Below, piece by piece: positions 28,194 to 37,466 of a stretch of DNA of 64,000 nt. Positions within the stretch are counted from its first letter, which is position 1. Each line of letters begins with the position of its first letter. The stretch is from an uncultured Amylibacter sp. (GTDB lineage Bacteria > Pseudomonadota > Alphaproteobacteria > Rhodobacterales > Rhodobacteraceae), in assembly GCA_905182285.1 (NCBI GenBank), contig CAJJAY010000033.1, positions 1-64,000 of the forward strand, written 5' to 3'. The notes under the pieces were generated by a model that saw nothing but the letters and a program-made list of their open reading frames with translations, did no database searches and was not told the DNA's origin. The position numbers were made by a program, and so were the translations under genes.

Positions 28194-28763
28194 ATGAATA
28201 TACCTGAACGAGTTTGTGTAGGGGCTGTTGTAGGCGCATTTGGCATCAATGGAGAAATTCGCATTAAATCATTCTGTTCTATCCCAAAATCTATAGGTGA
28301 TTATGATCAGCTTACTGACGAGACAGGAAGCAAAAAATTTAAATTAGAAATTATTGGCCCAATTAAAGGTGGGTTTTCAGCTCGAATTTTTGGTATTAAA
28401 TATAGAGATCAAGCAGAAGACTTAAAAGGTACAGCACTTTATGTACTACGCTCTGAAATGCCAGATTTAGGTGATGATGAATATTATTATTCAGATTTAA
28501 TAAATCTATCAGTATTTGATACTGGAGGAATAAAATTAGGCAAAATAATGTCAGTAAATGATCATGGTGCTGGTGATTTTTTAGAAATTAAAGCTCTTGG
28601 ACAAAAGAATTTGGCCTTACTTCCTTTCACAAAAAAGTCTGTGCCAACTATTGACCTAAAACTTGGGCGCGTGGTTATCGATCCTCCTAAAGGTGTATTT
28701 GATAGTGATGAAGCAGAAGAACCTCCGGCACCAAAAAGTTATATGGAACTTGGGGATGAGTGA
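28194..28763 (+). CDS. rimM: Ribosome maturation factor RimM
   Basis: About 189 residues from the ATG at 28194 (MNIPERVCVGAVVGAFG). A GTG at 28176 would add six residues, and neither has a convincing ribosome site. An N-terminal RimM domain with VGAFGINGEIRIKSF is followed by a PRC-barrel half ending VVIDPPKG. It helps assemble the 30S head by binding S19. A C-terminal tail (DEAEEPPAPKSY) is acidic. It overlaps trmD by 8 bases. Confidence 0.93.
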   Translation: MNIPERVCVGAVVGAFGINGEIRIKSFCSIPKSIGDYDQLTDETGSKKFKLEIIGPIKGGFSARIFGIKYRDQAEDLKGTALYVLRSEMPDLGDDEYYYSDLINLSVFDTGGIKLGKIMSVNDHGAGDFLEIKALGQKNLALLPFTKKSVPTIDLKLGRVVIDPPKGVFDSDEAEEPPAPKSYMELGDE

Positions 28764-29577
28764 AAAAACAAAATCACATGGCCGTCTTGCAATTAGACCA
28801 AGTTTAAAACCACGGGCCCTGATGACAGATACACCAGAGCTTGAGAACGCATGGACAGTAAAAGTCATTACCTTATTTCCAGAAGCTTTTCCAGGAGTGT
28901 TAGACAGATCATTAACAGGAAAAGCTCTTCAGGAAGGTTTATGGCAATTACAAACAATTGAATTAAGAGGTTTTGGTTTAGGAAAGCACAAAGATGTTGA
29001 TCATCCACCAGCTGGAGGTGGTGCGGGAATGGTTTTAAAAGCAGATGTTGTTGGTCCAGCATTAGAAGATGCAAGACGAGGAACGCCAATGGATCCAAAA
29101 CAGTGGCCAGTTATTTATATGTCACCACGCGGGAAACAATTAACCCAATCAATGGTACAGAGCTGGAGTGAAGCTAAAGGAATGACAATACTTTGCGGTC
29201 GTTTTGAAGGTGTTGATGAACGCGTTTTGGAAGAATTCAATGTAGAAGAAATTTCATTAGGGGATTTTGTTCTTACAGGAGGAGAAGTTGCTGCCCAAGC
29301 TTTAATTGATGCTACAGTTAGACTTATACCAAATGTATTAGGTAATCAGGAAAGTACAAAAGATGAGAGCCATTCAAATGGGCTTTTAGAACACCCGCAA
29401 TATACTAAACCTGCAGAATGGAATGGCAGAGAAATTCCAAAAGTATTACTTTCAGGCCACCATGAAAATGTTAAAGAGTGGCGTGCAGAGATGTCTGAGC
29501 GTATAACAAAAGAACGTCGACCTGACTTATGGGAAAAGTATAGTAAATTAAATAAACATAAAATTGATGAAACTTAA
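28756..29577 (+). CDS. trmD: tRNA (guanine-37-N1)-methyltransferase
   Basis: 273 residues from the ATG at 28756 inside the rimM end (ATGAGTGA). It has a roughly 35-residue N-terminal extension (KTKSHGRLAIRPSLKPR) before the canonical start VKVITLFPEAFPG; I recall similar extensions in Rhodobacterales relatives. The SAM-binding trefoil knot holds LCGRFEGVDERV and GDFVLTGGE. It methylates G37 of tRNAs reading CNN codons and prevents frameshifting. Confidence 0.95.
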   Translation: MSEKTKSHGRLAIRPSLKPRALMTDTPELENAWTVKVITLFPEAFPGVLDRSLTGKALQEGLWQLQTIELRGFGLGKHKDVDHPPAGGGAGMVLKADVVGPALEDARRGTPMDPKQWPVIYMSPRGKQLTQSMVQSWSEAKGMTILCGRFEGVDERVLEEFNVEEISLGDFVLTGGEVAAQALIDATVRLIPNVLGNQESTKDESHSNGLLEHPQYTKPAEWNGREIPKVLLSGHHENVKEWRAEMSERITKERRPDLWEKYSKLNKHKIDET

Positions 29578-29881
29578 ACTAAAAGACGTAAATTTTAGTT
29601 TAGGAAAGAAGTCTTGATGTCTATATGCTTTCGACATATACCACGCAAACTTACTTTAAGATTCGTTCTAAAGTAGGCAGTCATGAAGTTAATTATAAGC
29701 CATATAAATATAAACTTTCTTCGGTTTTGATAGTATATGAAACATCTTATTATTAACCAATGATTGAAACACGAAACGTCGATTTTAATCTCTGGCGGGC
29801 TCTAAGGAGTACCGGAAGAAGACCAAGAGCTCTAAAATTGGAAAACCAAAATTCCCTCTAAGGGTATAAAAGGAAAACGTT
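29578..29881 (+). promoter_or_regulatory. rplS upstream region with structured leader
   Basis: This 304-bp stretch has no gene. The last 85 bases carry three successive hairpins: GGGCTCT/AGAGCTC (29797-29803 with 29826-29832), TTGG/CCAA (29838-29841 with 29846-29849) and CCCT/AGGG (29854-29857 with 29861-29864). They end just before the AAGGA ribosome site. This looks like a ribosomal-protein leader for autoregulation by L19, or an attenuator, but no member of a known family is claimed. The distal part is A/T-rich and presumably holds the promoter. Confidence 0.5.
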
Positions 29882-30253
29882 ATGAATTTAATTGCACAGC
29901 TTGAAGCTGAACAAATTGCTGCATTAGGCAAAGACATTCCAGATTTCAAAGCAGGCGACACAGTACGTGTTGGCTTTAAGGTAACAGAGGGAACTCGCTC
30001 TCGTATCCAGAACTATGAAGGTGTATGTATTGCACGCCAAAGCGGTAGTACAATTGCTGCTTCGTTTACAGTTCGAAAAATATCATTTGGTGAAGGCGTA
30101 GAACGCGTATTCCCACTATATTCAACAAACATCGATAATATTGAAGTAGTCCGTCGCGGTCGTGTACGACGTGCGAAACTTTACTATTTACGTGATCGTC
30201 GTGGTAAATCTGCACGTATTGCTGAAAAAACAAATTATCGCGCAAAGAAATAA
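29882..30253 (+). CDS. rplS: Ribosomal protein L19
   Basis: 123 residues starting [28 protein letters not shown], normal length. The segments [17 protein letters not shown] and [23 protein letters not shown] are the rRNA-contacting parts at the 30S-50S bridge. It is preceded by AAGGA and a structured leader and followed 12 bp later by rpmE. Confidence 0.97.
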   Translation: MNLIAQLEAEQIAALGKDIPDFKAGDTVRVGFKVTEGTRSRIQNYEGVCIARQSGSTIAASFTVRKISFGEGVERVFPLYSTNIDNIEVVRRGRVRRAKLYYLRDRRGKSARIAEKTNYRAKK

Positions 30254-30265
30254 GGAGCCAAAATC

Positions 30266-30487
30266 ATGAAAAAAGAATTACACCCTGACTATCACATGAT
30301 CACTGTTAAGCTAACAGATGGTTCTACTTATGAAACTCGTTCGACATATGGCTCAGAAGGTGATGTTCTTTCATTAGACATCGATCCATCTGCTCACCCT
30401 GCCTGGACTGGCGGTAATTCAAAACTAATGGATACCGGTGGTAGAGTTTCCAAATTTAAGAATAAATATGCTGGTTTAGGCTTCTAA
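30266..30487 (+). CDS. rpmE: Ribosomal protein L31
   Basis: 73 residues starting [19 protein letters not shown]. There is no cysteine at all, so it is the zinc-free form usual in alphaproteobacteria. It has the WTGG and [14 protein letters not shown] segments. AAGGAG precedes the ATG. It is cotranscribed with rplS and ends at a strong terminator. Confidence 0.96.
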   Translation: MKKELHPDYHMITVKLTDGSTYETRSTYGSEGDVLSLDIDPSAHPAWTGGNSKLMDTGGRVSKFKNKYAGLGF

Positions 30488-30506
30488 TTTACCTAAACTA
30501 TTTATT

Positions 30507-30537
30507 AAAAAGCGCCGCTTTTTAGCGGCGTTTTTTG
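30507..30537 (+). terminator. Rho-independent terminator after rpmE
   Basis: A 7-bp G+C-rich stem (30513-30519 with 30524-30530), extended by A-T pairs, with a 4-base loop and six T. It lies about 25 bases after the rpmE stop. Confidence 0.9.
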
Positions 30538-30577
30538 TTTGTAATTACACCTTCCCAATCTAGAATCGAAAAAATAT

Positions 30578-31366
30578 ATGTCAAAATTATTAGTTTTTGG
30601 TAATGAAAAAGGTGGCGCAGGTAAATCTACACTTTCTATGCATGTTGCGTGCGCTTTATTGCAAAGTGGAATAAAAGTTGGTGTTCTAGACCTAGATATT
30701 AGGCAATTAACTTTATGTAGATTTTTTGAAAATCGGGAAGAGAACTTAAAACGCAATAACTATATTTTACCTATACCATCTATAGGTAAAATAGACCCCC
30801 ATAGAACTAAACATGTTAAAGAATACTTTTATGAATTGATAACTGAACTATCAAAAGAAAATGATTACATAATAATAGATTGTCCTGGAGCTTTGACTGA
30901 TTATAGCGCGCTTGCTCATGCAAATGCAGACAAATTAATTACACCAATGAACGATAGTTTTATTGATTTTGATTTGCTGGCGCGTATTGATCCAGAAACT
31001 AATACAGTTAAAGGACCTTCAATATATTCAGAAATGGTTTGGGAGGCTAGAAAAGCAAGATCTTTAGCAAAAGCCCCCCCTATTGATTGGATTGTTGTAC
31101 GCAATCGACTTCCAACAACAAACATGCACAACAAAAGAAAAGTAGGCGAAGCCTTGGTTAACCTTTCAAAACGAATTGGCTTTAGGCTAATCCCAGGCCT
31201 TTCCGATCGCGTTATATTTAAAGAACTATTTCCAAAAGGGTTAACTCTAGCAGACCCAAAAAATTTAACAAAATTACCAATATCAATATCTAATATAGCG
31301 GCACGCCAAGAACTTAGAGATATAATGGTCGGGTTAAAGCTTAATAACTTTCAGATTAATTTTTAA
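30578..31366 (+). CDS. mipZ: Division-plane positioning ATPase MipZ
   Basis: 262 residues of a ParA-type ATPase with deviant Walker A NEKGGAGKST (9-18). Segments typical of MipZ rather than ParA follow: LDLDIRQLTLCRFFENR, then PMNDSFIDFDLLARIDP. In Caulobacter, MipZ forms gradients from ParB at the poles and blocks FtsZ assembly off midcell. No parB or parA lies in the window. The stop shares TTAA with the convergent carboxypeptidase gene. Confidence 0.93.
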   Translation: MSKLLVFGNEKGGAGKSTLSMHVACALLQSGIKVGVLDLDIRQLTLCRFFENREENLKRNNYILPIPSIGKIDPHRTKHVKEYFYELITELSKENDYIIIDCPGALTDYSALAHANADKLITPMNDSFIDFDLLARIDPETNTVKGPSIYSEMVWEARKARSLAKAPPIDWIVVRNRLPTTNMHNKRKVGEALVNLSKRIGFRLIPGLSDRVIFKELFPKGLTLADPKNLTKLPISISNIAARQELRDIMVGLKLNNFQINF

Positions 31367-32808
31367 GCACCAGGCCCTATTATTGTACAGGGCTGATTTC
31401 GCGCTCTCAATCGAGCACATGCCTTCATCGCAGACTCTTCTGAAACGCCAATAAAGCGTGCTCTATATAAATGACGCCCATTGATAGTAGCAGGAGTTAT
31501 TTTACGAACCGCACCCTCTAAAGAGTCTAAATCTGTTAATGCGGTGCGAAGTAACATTTTCTCTGCATTATATCGATTATTATAAGCCCCTAATTGAACT
31601 GACCATTTAGCATCATTCTTATTGAATTCTCTGGTAACAACTCTAGTTAAATATGGGACTGGTTCAATATATCCTCTTTGTGCGTGGGCTCTAGAAACTG
31701 CATTCACAATCGTATTTTGAGATTCAATAATTGAGCTTATTGGTTCTAAAATGCTTACATTTGCTGTAGTATTTCGAATAATATTAGCTTGAGCTGAAGC
31801 AATAATTTCGGCTTCTAAATCTTCTCTAACAGCAGATGCCATCTCAATTGTTTTTAAATCAAAATTTGGTCTATATTTTGGTCTTGGACTTGATGAGATA
31901 ATACGAGGAGATTTGATGGAAATATTGTTAGGCAACACCAAAGCTACAGATTCTAGCTGGCTTCCTCTTGAAGGTCTTGCTGGTATAGCATTTGAAGTAT
32001 ATTTTTTTGGAGTACGATTGAAGCCCATGTCTAATAATTCAGCTACACGCGCATTACGTGATTTCCATGTACGTCCACCAAAAACCGTAGCAATTATGCG
32101 TTTATTGCCACGTTGCGCGGAAGATACTAAGTTGAAACCTGCTGCATTTGTGTAGCCAGTTTTAATTCCATCAGCACCCTTATAATTCGCTAACAGCCTT
32201 CTATTCGTATTTGGGACCGTTCTTAATCCAGCGTCAGTGTTTCTACGTGAAAAAAGATTATAATAATCAGGAAAATCATACATTAAATGTCTACCTAATA
32301 TAGACATGTCACGAGCAGTGGATAAATGCCCTTTTGCTGTTAAACCGTGGGCATTTTTAAAGGTTGTTCGCTTCATACCTAATGCTTTAGCTTGAGCAGT
32401 CATAAGGGCTGTAAATTTAGCCTCAGTGCCTGCGATTGCCTCACCTAATGCTGTTGCTGCATCATTAGCAGATTTAACTGCAGCAGCCCGAATAAGGTGA
32501 CGAACTTTAACTCTCATTCCAGTTCTTAAACCTAATTTAGAAGGTGGTTCTGAAGCAGCATTTCGAGATACTTTTACCTTTTCATCTAATGAAAGGTGTC
32601 CTGACTCAACTGCTTTAAATGCTAAATAAAGTGTCATCATTTTTGTTAATGATGCAGGATGTAACCTTGTATCTGCATTTCTAGAATGCAAAACTTCTCC
32701 AGTACGAGCATCCATTACTAATGCCGCATAAGGCGCCGCATTTGCTGAGACACCAATAATAGTTAATATTACTACAAGGAATAATCCTCGAATTGCCTTA
32801 AGATGCAT
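31363..32808 (-). CDS. D-alanyl-D-alanine carboxypeptidase (PBP5/6 type) with SPOR domain
   Basis: 481 residues. A signal peptide (1-24, cut near ANA-APY) is followed by an S11 serine peptidase domain with the three penicillin-binding motifs S53-L-T-K56, S113-A-N115 and K216-T-G218. A variable linker follows, and the C-terminal SPOR domain (about 400-481, SVQLGAYNNRYNAE) binds denuded peptidoglycan at the septum. It trims the terminal D-Ala from cell-wall stem peptides. There is no visible C-terminal membrane-anchoring helix. It overlaps mipZ by four bases. Confidence 0.93.
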   Translation of the reverse strand: MHLKAIRGLFLVVILTIIGVSANAAPYAALVMDARTGEVLHSRNADTRLHPASLTKMMTLYLAFKAVESGHLSLDEKVKVSRNAASEPPSKLGLRTGMRVKVRHLIRAAAVKSANDAATALGEAIAGTEAKFTALMTAQAKALGMKRTTFKNAHGLTAKGHLSTARDMSILGRHLMYDFPDYYNLFSRRNTDAGLRTVPNTNRRLLANYKGADGIKTGYTNAAGFNLVSSAQRGNKRIIATVFGGRTWKSRNARVAELLDMGFNRTPKKYTSNAIPARPSRGSQLESVALVLPNNISIKSPRIISSSPRPKYRPNFDLKTIEMASAVREDLEAEIIASAQANIIRNTTANVSILEPISSIIESQNTIVNAVSRAHAQRGYIEPVPYLTRVVTREFNKNDAKWSVQLGAYNNRYNAEKMLLRTALTDLDSLEGAVRKITPATINGRHLYRARFIGVSEESAMKACARLRARNQPCTIIGPGA

Positions 32809-32942
32809 CGGTTTCCCCGATAACTGCTGCTTATTATCACGTATTTTATTACGTTTATTTTATCAAACAGTATCATGTAGATGCTAAACAGAAAACTATT
32901 TTTTTTATTGAAATCAAAATTGATTCCCTTAGAAAAGAAAAC

Positions 32943-32993
32943 CTATATATTGTATGCTAAAATTATATGAATACAATATATAGTATTTTTTTT
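32943..32993 (+). terminator. Orphan terminator-like hairpin upstream of clpS
   Basis: A perfect 13-bp A/T-rich stem (32943-32955 with 32971-32983) with a 15-base loop is followed on the plus strand by TATTTTTTTT. No plus-strand gene precedes it; the dac gene starts at 32808 and runs leftwards. It could end a small RNA or act as an operator for either divergent gene. The rest of 32809-33075 is A/T-rich with nothing else seen. Confidence 0.45.
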
Positions 32994-33075
32994 AAAAAAC
33001 TGGCCTTTGTAATTAGGCAACAGCTTCTTTATAATAGATCTACTAACTAAGAATATAAAACAACCATACAGTTTA

Positions 33076-33402
33076 ATGAAAAAAATGATTATGTCAGATG
33101 ACGAAAATATTGATGTAGGTTTAGCAACAAAAGCCATTCCTAAAACAAAAAAACCAAAAATGTACAAGGTTATGTTGTTAAACGATGATTACACACCCAT
33201 GGAATTTGTTGTACACATTTTAGAACGATATTTTGGAACAAGTGGTAGTCAAGCATATGAATTAATGATGGTTGTCCATCAAAAGGGACTTGCCGTTGTT
33301 GGTGTCTTTTCACATGACATAGCCGAAACAAAAGTTATGCAAGTCACAGAGCTAGCACGAAAACACCAGCATCCACTACAATGCACAATGGAAAAAGAAT
33401 AA
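33076..33402 (+). CDS. clpS: ATP-dependent Clp protease adaptor ClpS
   Basis: 108 residues. The conserved core is [17 protein letters not shown] and the C-terminal [12 protein letters not shown], which bind N-degrons and the ClpA N-domain. ClpS delivers proteins with destabilising N-terminal residues to ClpAP. Three in-frame ATGs (33076, 33085, 33091) are possible starts. It lies 19 bp before an RsmC-like gene; clpA is not next to it, unlike in many genomes. Confidence 0.95.
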   Translation: MKKMIMSDDENIDVGLATKAIPKTKKPKMYKVMLLNDDYTPMEFVVHILERYFGTSGSQAYELMMVVHQKGLAVVGVFSHDIAETKVMQVTELARKHQHPLQCTMEKE

Positions 33403-33421
33403 GCTAAAGGCTGAAATTATT

Positions 33422-34429
33422 ATGGCAAATCCAAATGCTCGACTATCACTTGCATTAAAAGCATGCTCATCCAATGTCCCAGAAAATGGGGCTATGATTA
33501 TTAATGCAAATGAAGCTACAGATTATTCAAGATTGGGTGAGGCAGTGTGTATTCAATGGTTTAAGCCTACGTGTGATAGACTAATCGAAAAAGGCTTAAC
33601 AACTACACAAGACTTTACGTCAACAGCTAATTTTGCACTGGTAGAAATTACGCGCTCGAAACCACAATCTTTAGGGTTAATTGCAAAGGCATTTGATTCA
33701 ATAATAGAGAATAGTATTTTGATGGTTGATGGTAAGAAAACTGACGGAATTGAAAGCCATCTAAAAATATTGCGAAATCTTTTTGATATTGATGGTGTAA
33801 TATCAAAATCACATGGTAAAATATTTTGGTTTAAAAAAACTCAAAGGCCTAAAATACTTAATCAATGGCTTCAAGGCTTAGAGCCAGCAACTGTTGATCA
33901 AGGATATAAGACAAGAGCAGGTATTTTTAGTGCCAACCATATAGATAAAGCTTCAGCTTTATTATTGGAAAACTTACCAAATCATTTAAGTGGTAAAGGC
34001 GCCGACTTGGGCGCTGGATGGGGTTATTTGAGCAACGAATTATTGAAAAATAATGATAAAATAAAATCAATATGTTTAGTTGAAGCTGATTGGAACGCAC
34101 TAAACTGTGCAAAATTAAACATAAATGATAGCAGAGCTAAATTTGAATGGGCAGACGCAACACATCACAAAGATAATGGATATGATTTTATTGTAATGAA
34201 CCCACCCTTTCACCAATCACGAAAGGCAGAGCCAGATATAGGCAAATCATTTATTCAACGAGCAAGTGAATTACTATCGCCAAAAGGCCAGCTATGGATG
34301 GTTGCTAATCGTCAGTTGGCATATGAAACAACATTAGATACATACTTTACTGCAGTAAATTCAATTACAGAAACGCCTCAGTTTAAGGTCATCAATGCAT
34401 CTCGGCCTAAAAAACGAATATTCAAATAA
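33422..34429 (+). CDS. RsmC-like 16S rRNA guanine methyltransferase
   Basis: 335 residues. There are two halves: a degenerate N-terminal methyltransferase-like domain (about 1-165) and a C-terminal class I domain with SAM motif GADLGAGWGYLS (about 193-204) and MNPPFHQS (near 260). This two-domain layout is that of RsmC/RlmG, which methylate N2 of guanine in rRNA (G1207 for RsmC). Which rRNA site is modified cannot be decided from the sequence. It lies downstream of clpS. Confidence 0.87.
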   Translation: MANPNARLSLALKACSSNVPENGAMIINANEATDYSRLGEAVCIQWFKPTCDRLIEKGLTTTQDFTSTANFALVEITRSKPQSLGLIAKAFDSIIENSILMVDGKKTDGIESHLKILRNLFDIDGVISKSHGKIFWFKKTQRPKILNQWLQGLEPATVDQGYKTRAGIFSANHIDKASALLLENLPNHLSGKGADLGAGWGYLSNELLKNNDKIKSICLVEADWNALNCAKLNINDSRAKFEWADATHHKDNGYDFIVMNPPFHQSRKAEPDIGKSFIQRASELLSPKGQLWMVANRQLAYETTLDTYFTAVNSITETPQFKVINASRPKKRIFK

Positions 34430-34475
34430 TCAATATTTGTTTATGAAATAGCTTATTAGAATAAGGGAACAACAC

Positions 34476-35285
34476 ATGTCTTTTTCAATTCAAGGTAAAA
34501 CAGCAATTATAACCGGTGCGGCAAATGGTATTGGGCTAGCGATTGCAAAACACTTCGTACAAAACGGTGCGAATGTTATGATGGCAGACATAGATGAGGA
34601 AAAATTAGACGCTGAGTTAAGTTTTTTATCTAAGGAATTTCCACAAGCTAAAAGTTTTACAGGAGATTTACGTCAAAAACTATGCTTGGCTAACTTATTA
34701 TCTGCAACCATCGATGAATTTGAAAGAGTCGATATTCTTATCAATGCATCAAGGCAGGTTATGCCCTCAAATTCGTTAGACCCAAAGGAAGACTGTTTTG
34801 AAGCATTATTTCAACAAAATGTATTATCCAACCTTAGATTAAGCCAAATCGTTGCAAAAAGAATGATACAACAAAAAGAAGACGACAGTAATGAACATAG
34901 TGTTGCCGGTACAATAGTAAATCTAAGCTCTATTGCATCTGAAAGGACGCACCCAGACTTATTAGCATATTCTGTTTCATGTGCTGCCTTAAACCAAATG
35001 ACAAGATCATTGGCAGTAAGCTTTGCCAAAGAAGGCATTCGGGTAAATGCAATTGCTATTGGTTCAGTTCAAAGCGCTAGCCTAACAGAAGTATTACTAG
35101 AAGACCCTGATCTTAAAGCATCAATGGAAAAAGCAACTCCCTTAGGGAGAATAGCTGAAGCAAAAGAAGTAGCAGAAGTTTCACAGTTTTTATCTTCAAA
35201 CAGCTCAGGGTTTATGACAGGTCAAATAATTACAGTTGATGGCGGGCGGACGCTAATTGATCCCTTAAATACCCCAGTTCATTAG
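34476..35285 (+). CDS. SDR-family protein lacking the catalytic lysine
   Basis: 269 residues with the Rossmann nucleotide motif TGAANGIG (13-20), N90-A-S in place of the NNAG motif, a serine at about 151-152 (NLSSIAS) and Y165. The active-site pattern is Y165-S-V-S-C169 instead of YxxxK: the catalytic Lys is Cys, read directly as TGT. The C-terminal GQIITVDGG matches classical SDRs. It may be an inactive or repurposed reductase fold. It lies 46 bp after the RsmC-like gene. Substrate unknown. Confidence 0.85.
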   Translation: MSFSIQGKTAIITGAANGIGLAIAKHFVQNGANVMMADIDEEKLDAELSFLSKEFPQAKSFTGDLRQKLCLANLLSATIDEFERVDILINASRQVMPSNSLDPKEDCFEALFQQNVLSNLRLSQIVAKRMIQQKEDDSNEHSVAGTIVNLSSIASERTHPDLLAYSVSCAALNQMTRSLAVSFAKEGIRVNAIAIGSVQSASLTEVLLEDPDLKASMEKATPLGRIAEAKEVAEVSQFLSSNSSGFMTGQIITVDGGRTLIDPLNTPVH

Positions 35286-35289
35286 CGGA

Positions 35290-35325
35290 TAGAAAAGGCA
35301 CATATTTACTGCCTTTTCTATTAAA
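35290..35325 (+). terminator. Hairpin between convergent SDR gene and trcR
   Basis: A perfect 11-bp stem (35290-35300 with 35310-35320) with a 9-base loop, starting 5 bases after the SDR stop. The downstream T-content is moderate (TTAAATTATTT), so it may act for the plus-strand transcript, possibly in both directions. Confidence 0.65.
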
Positions 35326-35339
35326 TTATTTAGATAGCT

Positions 35340-36065
35340 TTATTCATCAATTTTTTTGAAAACACTATCAACGTTTATTTCTGGCTCTTCTTTTTCTTCT
35401 TCAACTGTATCAGTACCAAAAGTAAAGTTTTCCAAGCCACCAATAGAAGATGGTATTTTTGGCTCTGCATCCATTGATAAAGATTGCTCAGTAGATACCA
35501 GCTTGCTTCGCTCTTCATCAGATATTACAACACCATCTTTAGCAGCTTTTTTAGCGGCTTTTTGAACAGCAGCGTCTAATTCTAATTGCTTACAAAGACC
35601 AAGTGCAACAGGATCTATTGGTTGGATATTAGCAATATTCCAATGAGATCTATCACGTAAAGCCTGTATTGTTGGTTTAGTAGTACCAACCAATTTTGAA
35701 ATTTGCCCATCAGTTAATTCTGGATGAAACTTAACTAGCCACAAAATAGAAGCAGGACGATCTTGACGTTTAGATAATGGCGTATACCTTGGTCCTCGGC
35801 GCTTTTCTTCACCATCAGCAGCTGCATTGTACATTAACTCCATTTTATAGATTGGAGACTTTTCTGCTTTTTGAATTTCATCAGCTGTTAGTTGTTTATT
35901 TGAAATTGGATCAAAACCTTTAATCCCTTGGCCAACTTCGCCGTCAGCAATTCCATTTACTTCTAATTCATGCAAACCACAAAAATCAGCTATCTGTTTA
36001 AATGTAAGTGTTGTGTTATCTACAAGCCAAACAGCAGTAGCTTTAGCCATAATTGGTAGTGCCAT
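35340..36065 (-). CDS. trcR: Cell-cycle transcriptional regulator TrcR (DUF1013)
   Basis: 241 residues starting MALPIMAKATAVWLVDN. Two HTH-like segments are visible (LTFKQIADFCGLHELEV and LTDGQISKLVGTTKPTIQAL), with an acidic C-terminus. This pattern is the DUF1013 family, named TrcR from work in Caulobacter and restricted to alphaproteobacteria, where it associates with transcription of cell-cycle genes. It is convergent with the SDR gene and followed by a hairpin. Confidence 0.88.
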   Translation of the reverse strand: MALPIMAKATAVWLVDNTTLTFKQIADFCGLHELEVNGIADGEVGQGIKGFDPISNKQLTADEIQKAEKSPIYKMELMYNAAADGEEKRRGPRYTPLSKRQDRPASILWLVKFHPELTDGQISKLVGTTKPTIQALRDRSHWNIANIQPIDPVALGLCKQLELDAAVQKAAKKAAKDGVVISDEERSKLVSTEQSLSMDAEPKIPSSIGGLENFTFGTDTVEEEKEEPEINVDSVFKKIDE

Positions 36066-36255
36066 AATGTATTCCTTTCACATAAATCTTTCTCGTCCGA
36101 ATAATCGGCTACAAGCCATTTTAGCCTGTAAATTTCCGTTACTTAGGGGGAGAATTCTTAGACTGTATATATGGAATTTTTTAAAAGTGAAAGCCCCCTT
36201 TTAATAAACAAAACCACACCTTTAATTGTGATTGTAAATGCTCAATAAAATTTTG

Positions 36256-37119
36256 CTATGCGTATTTTGATAAAGCAAAATCCCAATATAGGTCACGAGC
36301 ATGATTTGATAATTTGGTACTTTTCATTATTTTATCTTCAAATCGCTCTACTGGCATGATTTTAGCTATATTGCCTGTACAAAAAATTTCATCCGCATCT
36401 TTAAAATCTTTTAGAAACATAGGTAATTCATGAACTTTAATACCATCTGCTTTTAACAACTTTATAATTCTTTGACGGTTTAATCCATTTAAGAAAGTTC
36501 CATTCGGAATTGGCGTAAAAACTTCTCCATCTTTAACTGCAAATACATTTGTTGATGCCGTTTCTGCCACATGATCGTCTATATCAAGAGATAATGCGTT
36601 GTTAAATCCTCTTGCTCTTGCATCAGACATAATTCTTCCATTATTTGCATACAATGATCCAGCTTTAGCAAATGTAAGTGCCATATCTTGCCTTGGCCTC
36701 CTAAACGGTGAGGTGGTTAAAGCAAATGACCCAACTTCTGGCATTGCTAGCTCTTCAATACATACAGAAAAGCCAGTACTTTCTGGTACAATATCAATTA
36801 TTCCTGGTGTACCTTGATTTGACCACATCATAGGGCGAATATATAAAGCTGCATTAGCCTCAAACATTGAGCAGCCTTCTTCACAAATGTTAAATATTTC
36901 TTCTGCATTTATTGGTGGCATCATCCCAAATGCTTCTGCGGAATAAACAATTCTTTGGCAATTAAGCATCATGTCAGGCCTTACACCTTCGAATTGACGC
37001 GCTCCATCAAAAACTGTTGAACCAAGCCAAGCAGCGTGATCAGCTGATCCAATTATTGGAGTATTACCCTCAAACCATTGGTCATTAAACCATGTCACTA
37101 TTTTACCACCAAGCACCAC
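36256..37119 (-). CDS. ilvE: Branched-chain amino acid aminotransferase
   Basis: 287 residues of fold-type IV PLP aminotransferase. The PLP lysine is K152 (LTFAKAGSLYANN) and the phosphate/cofactor region is VAETASTNVFAV (about 183-194). It transfers amino groups between glutamate and the 2-keto acids of Leu, Ile and Val. The short form with AADHAAWLGSTVFDGAR near residue 25-41 is common in this group. Another class-IV aminotransferase specificity cannot be fully excluded. It stands alone, with a 190-bp upstream neighbour gap (36066-36255) that shows nothing else. Confidence 0.9.
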   Translation of the reverse strand: MVLGGKIVTWFNDQWFEGNTPIIGSADHAAWLGSTVFDGARQFEGVRPDMMLNCQRIVYSAEAFGMMPPINAEEIFNICEEGCSMFEANAALYIRPMMWSNQGTPGIIDIVPESTGFSVCIEELAMPEVGSFALTTSPFRRPRQDMALTFAKAGSLYANNGRIMSDARARGFNNALSLDIDDHVAETASTNVFAVKDGEVFTPIPNGTFLNGLNRQRIIKLLKADGIKVHELPMFLKDFKDADEIFCTGNIAKIMPVERFEDKIMKSTKLSNHARDLYWDFALSKYA

Positions 37120-37232
37120 ATTTATCTCCTAATTTTTTTTAGTGCTATCTTTATTGTGCAAAATTATCAATAAGACCTTGTCTTATAATTTAATACGTAA
37201 AAAATATCATAAAATTTAAAGAAAGTATTTAA

Positions 37233-37466
37233 ATGTTACATGGAAAAATAGTCACCATTTGTGAATTCTCAGGATCAATTTTAGCAATGATTTATGCGAT
37301 TCTGATAGCATCAAATACTGGAAATGAAATTTTGGGTTTTAGTTTATTGTTAATTTCAGCAATTCTTTTTGCAATATGGGGTTTCATCGATAAACGATGG
37401 GCTTTTTTAGCATTGCAGTTTTTTTATGCAACTTCAGCATTGATAGGATTAATAAGATGGGCTTAA
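37233..37466 (+). CDS. Small hypothetical membrane protein (77 aa)
   Basis: I do not recognise the family. It has about three hydrophobic segments (near 8-26, 33-49 and 54-75), with WGFIDKRWAFLALQFFYA between the last two, slightly reminiscent of small PnuC-like fragments. It diverges from ilvE by 113 bp, and its stop shares TTAA with the stop of COQ9. Composition and codon use match its neighbours, which supports a real gene. Confidence 0.6.
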   Translation: MLHGKIVTICEFSGSILAMIYAILIASNTGNEILGFSLLLISAILFAIWGFIDKRWAFLALQFFYATSALIGLIRWA

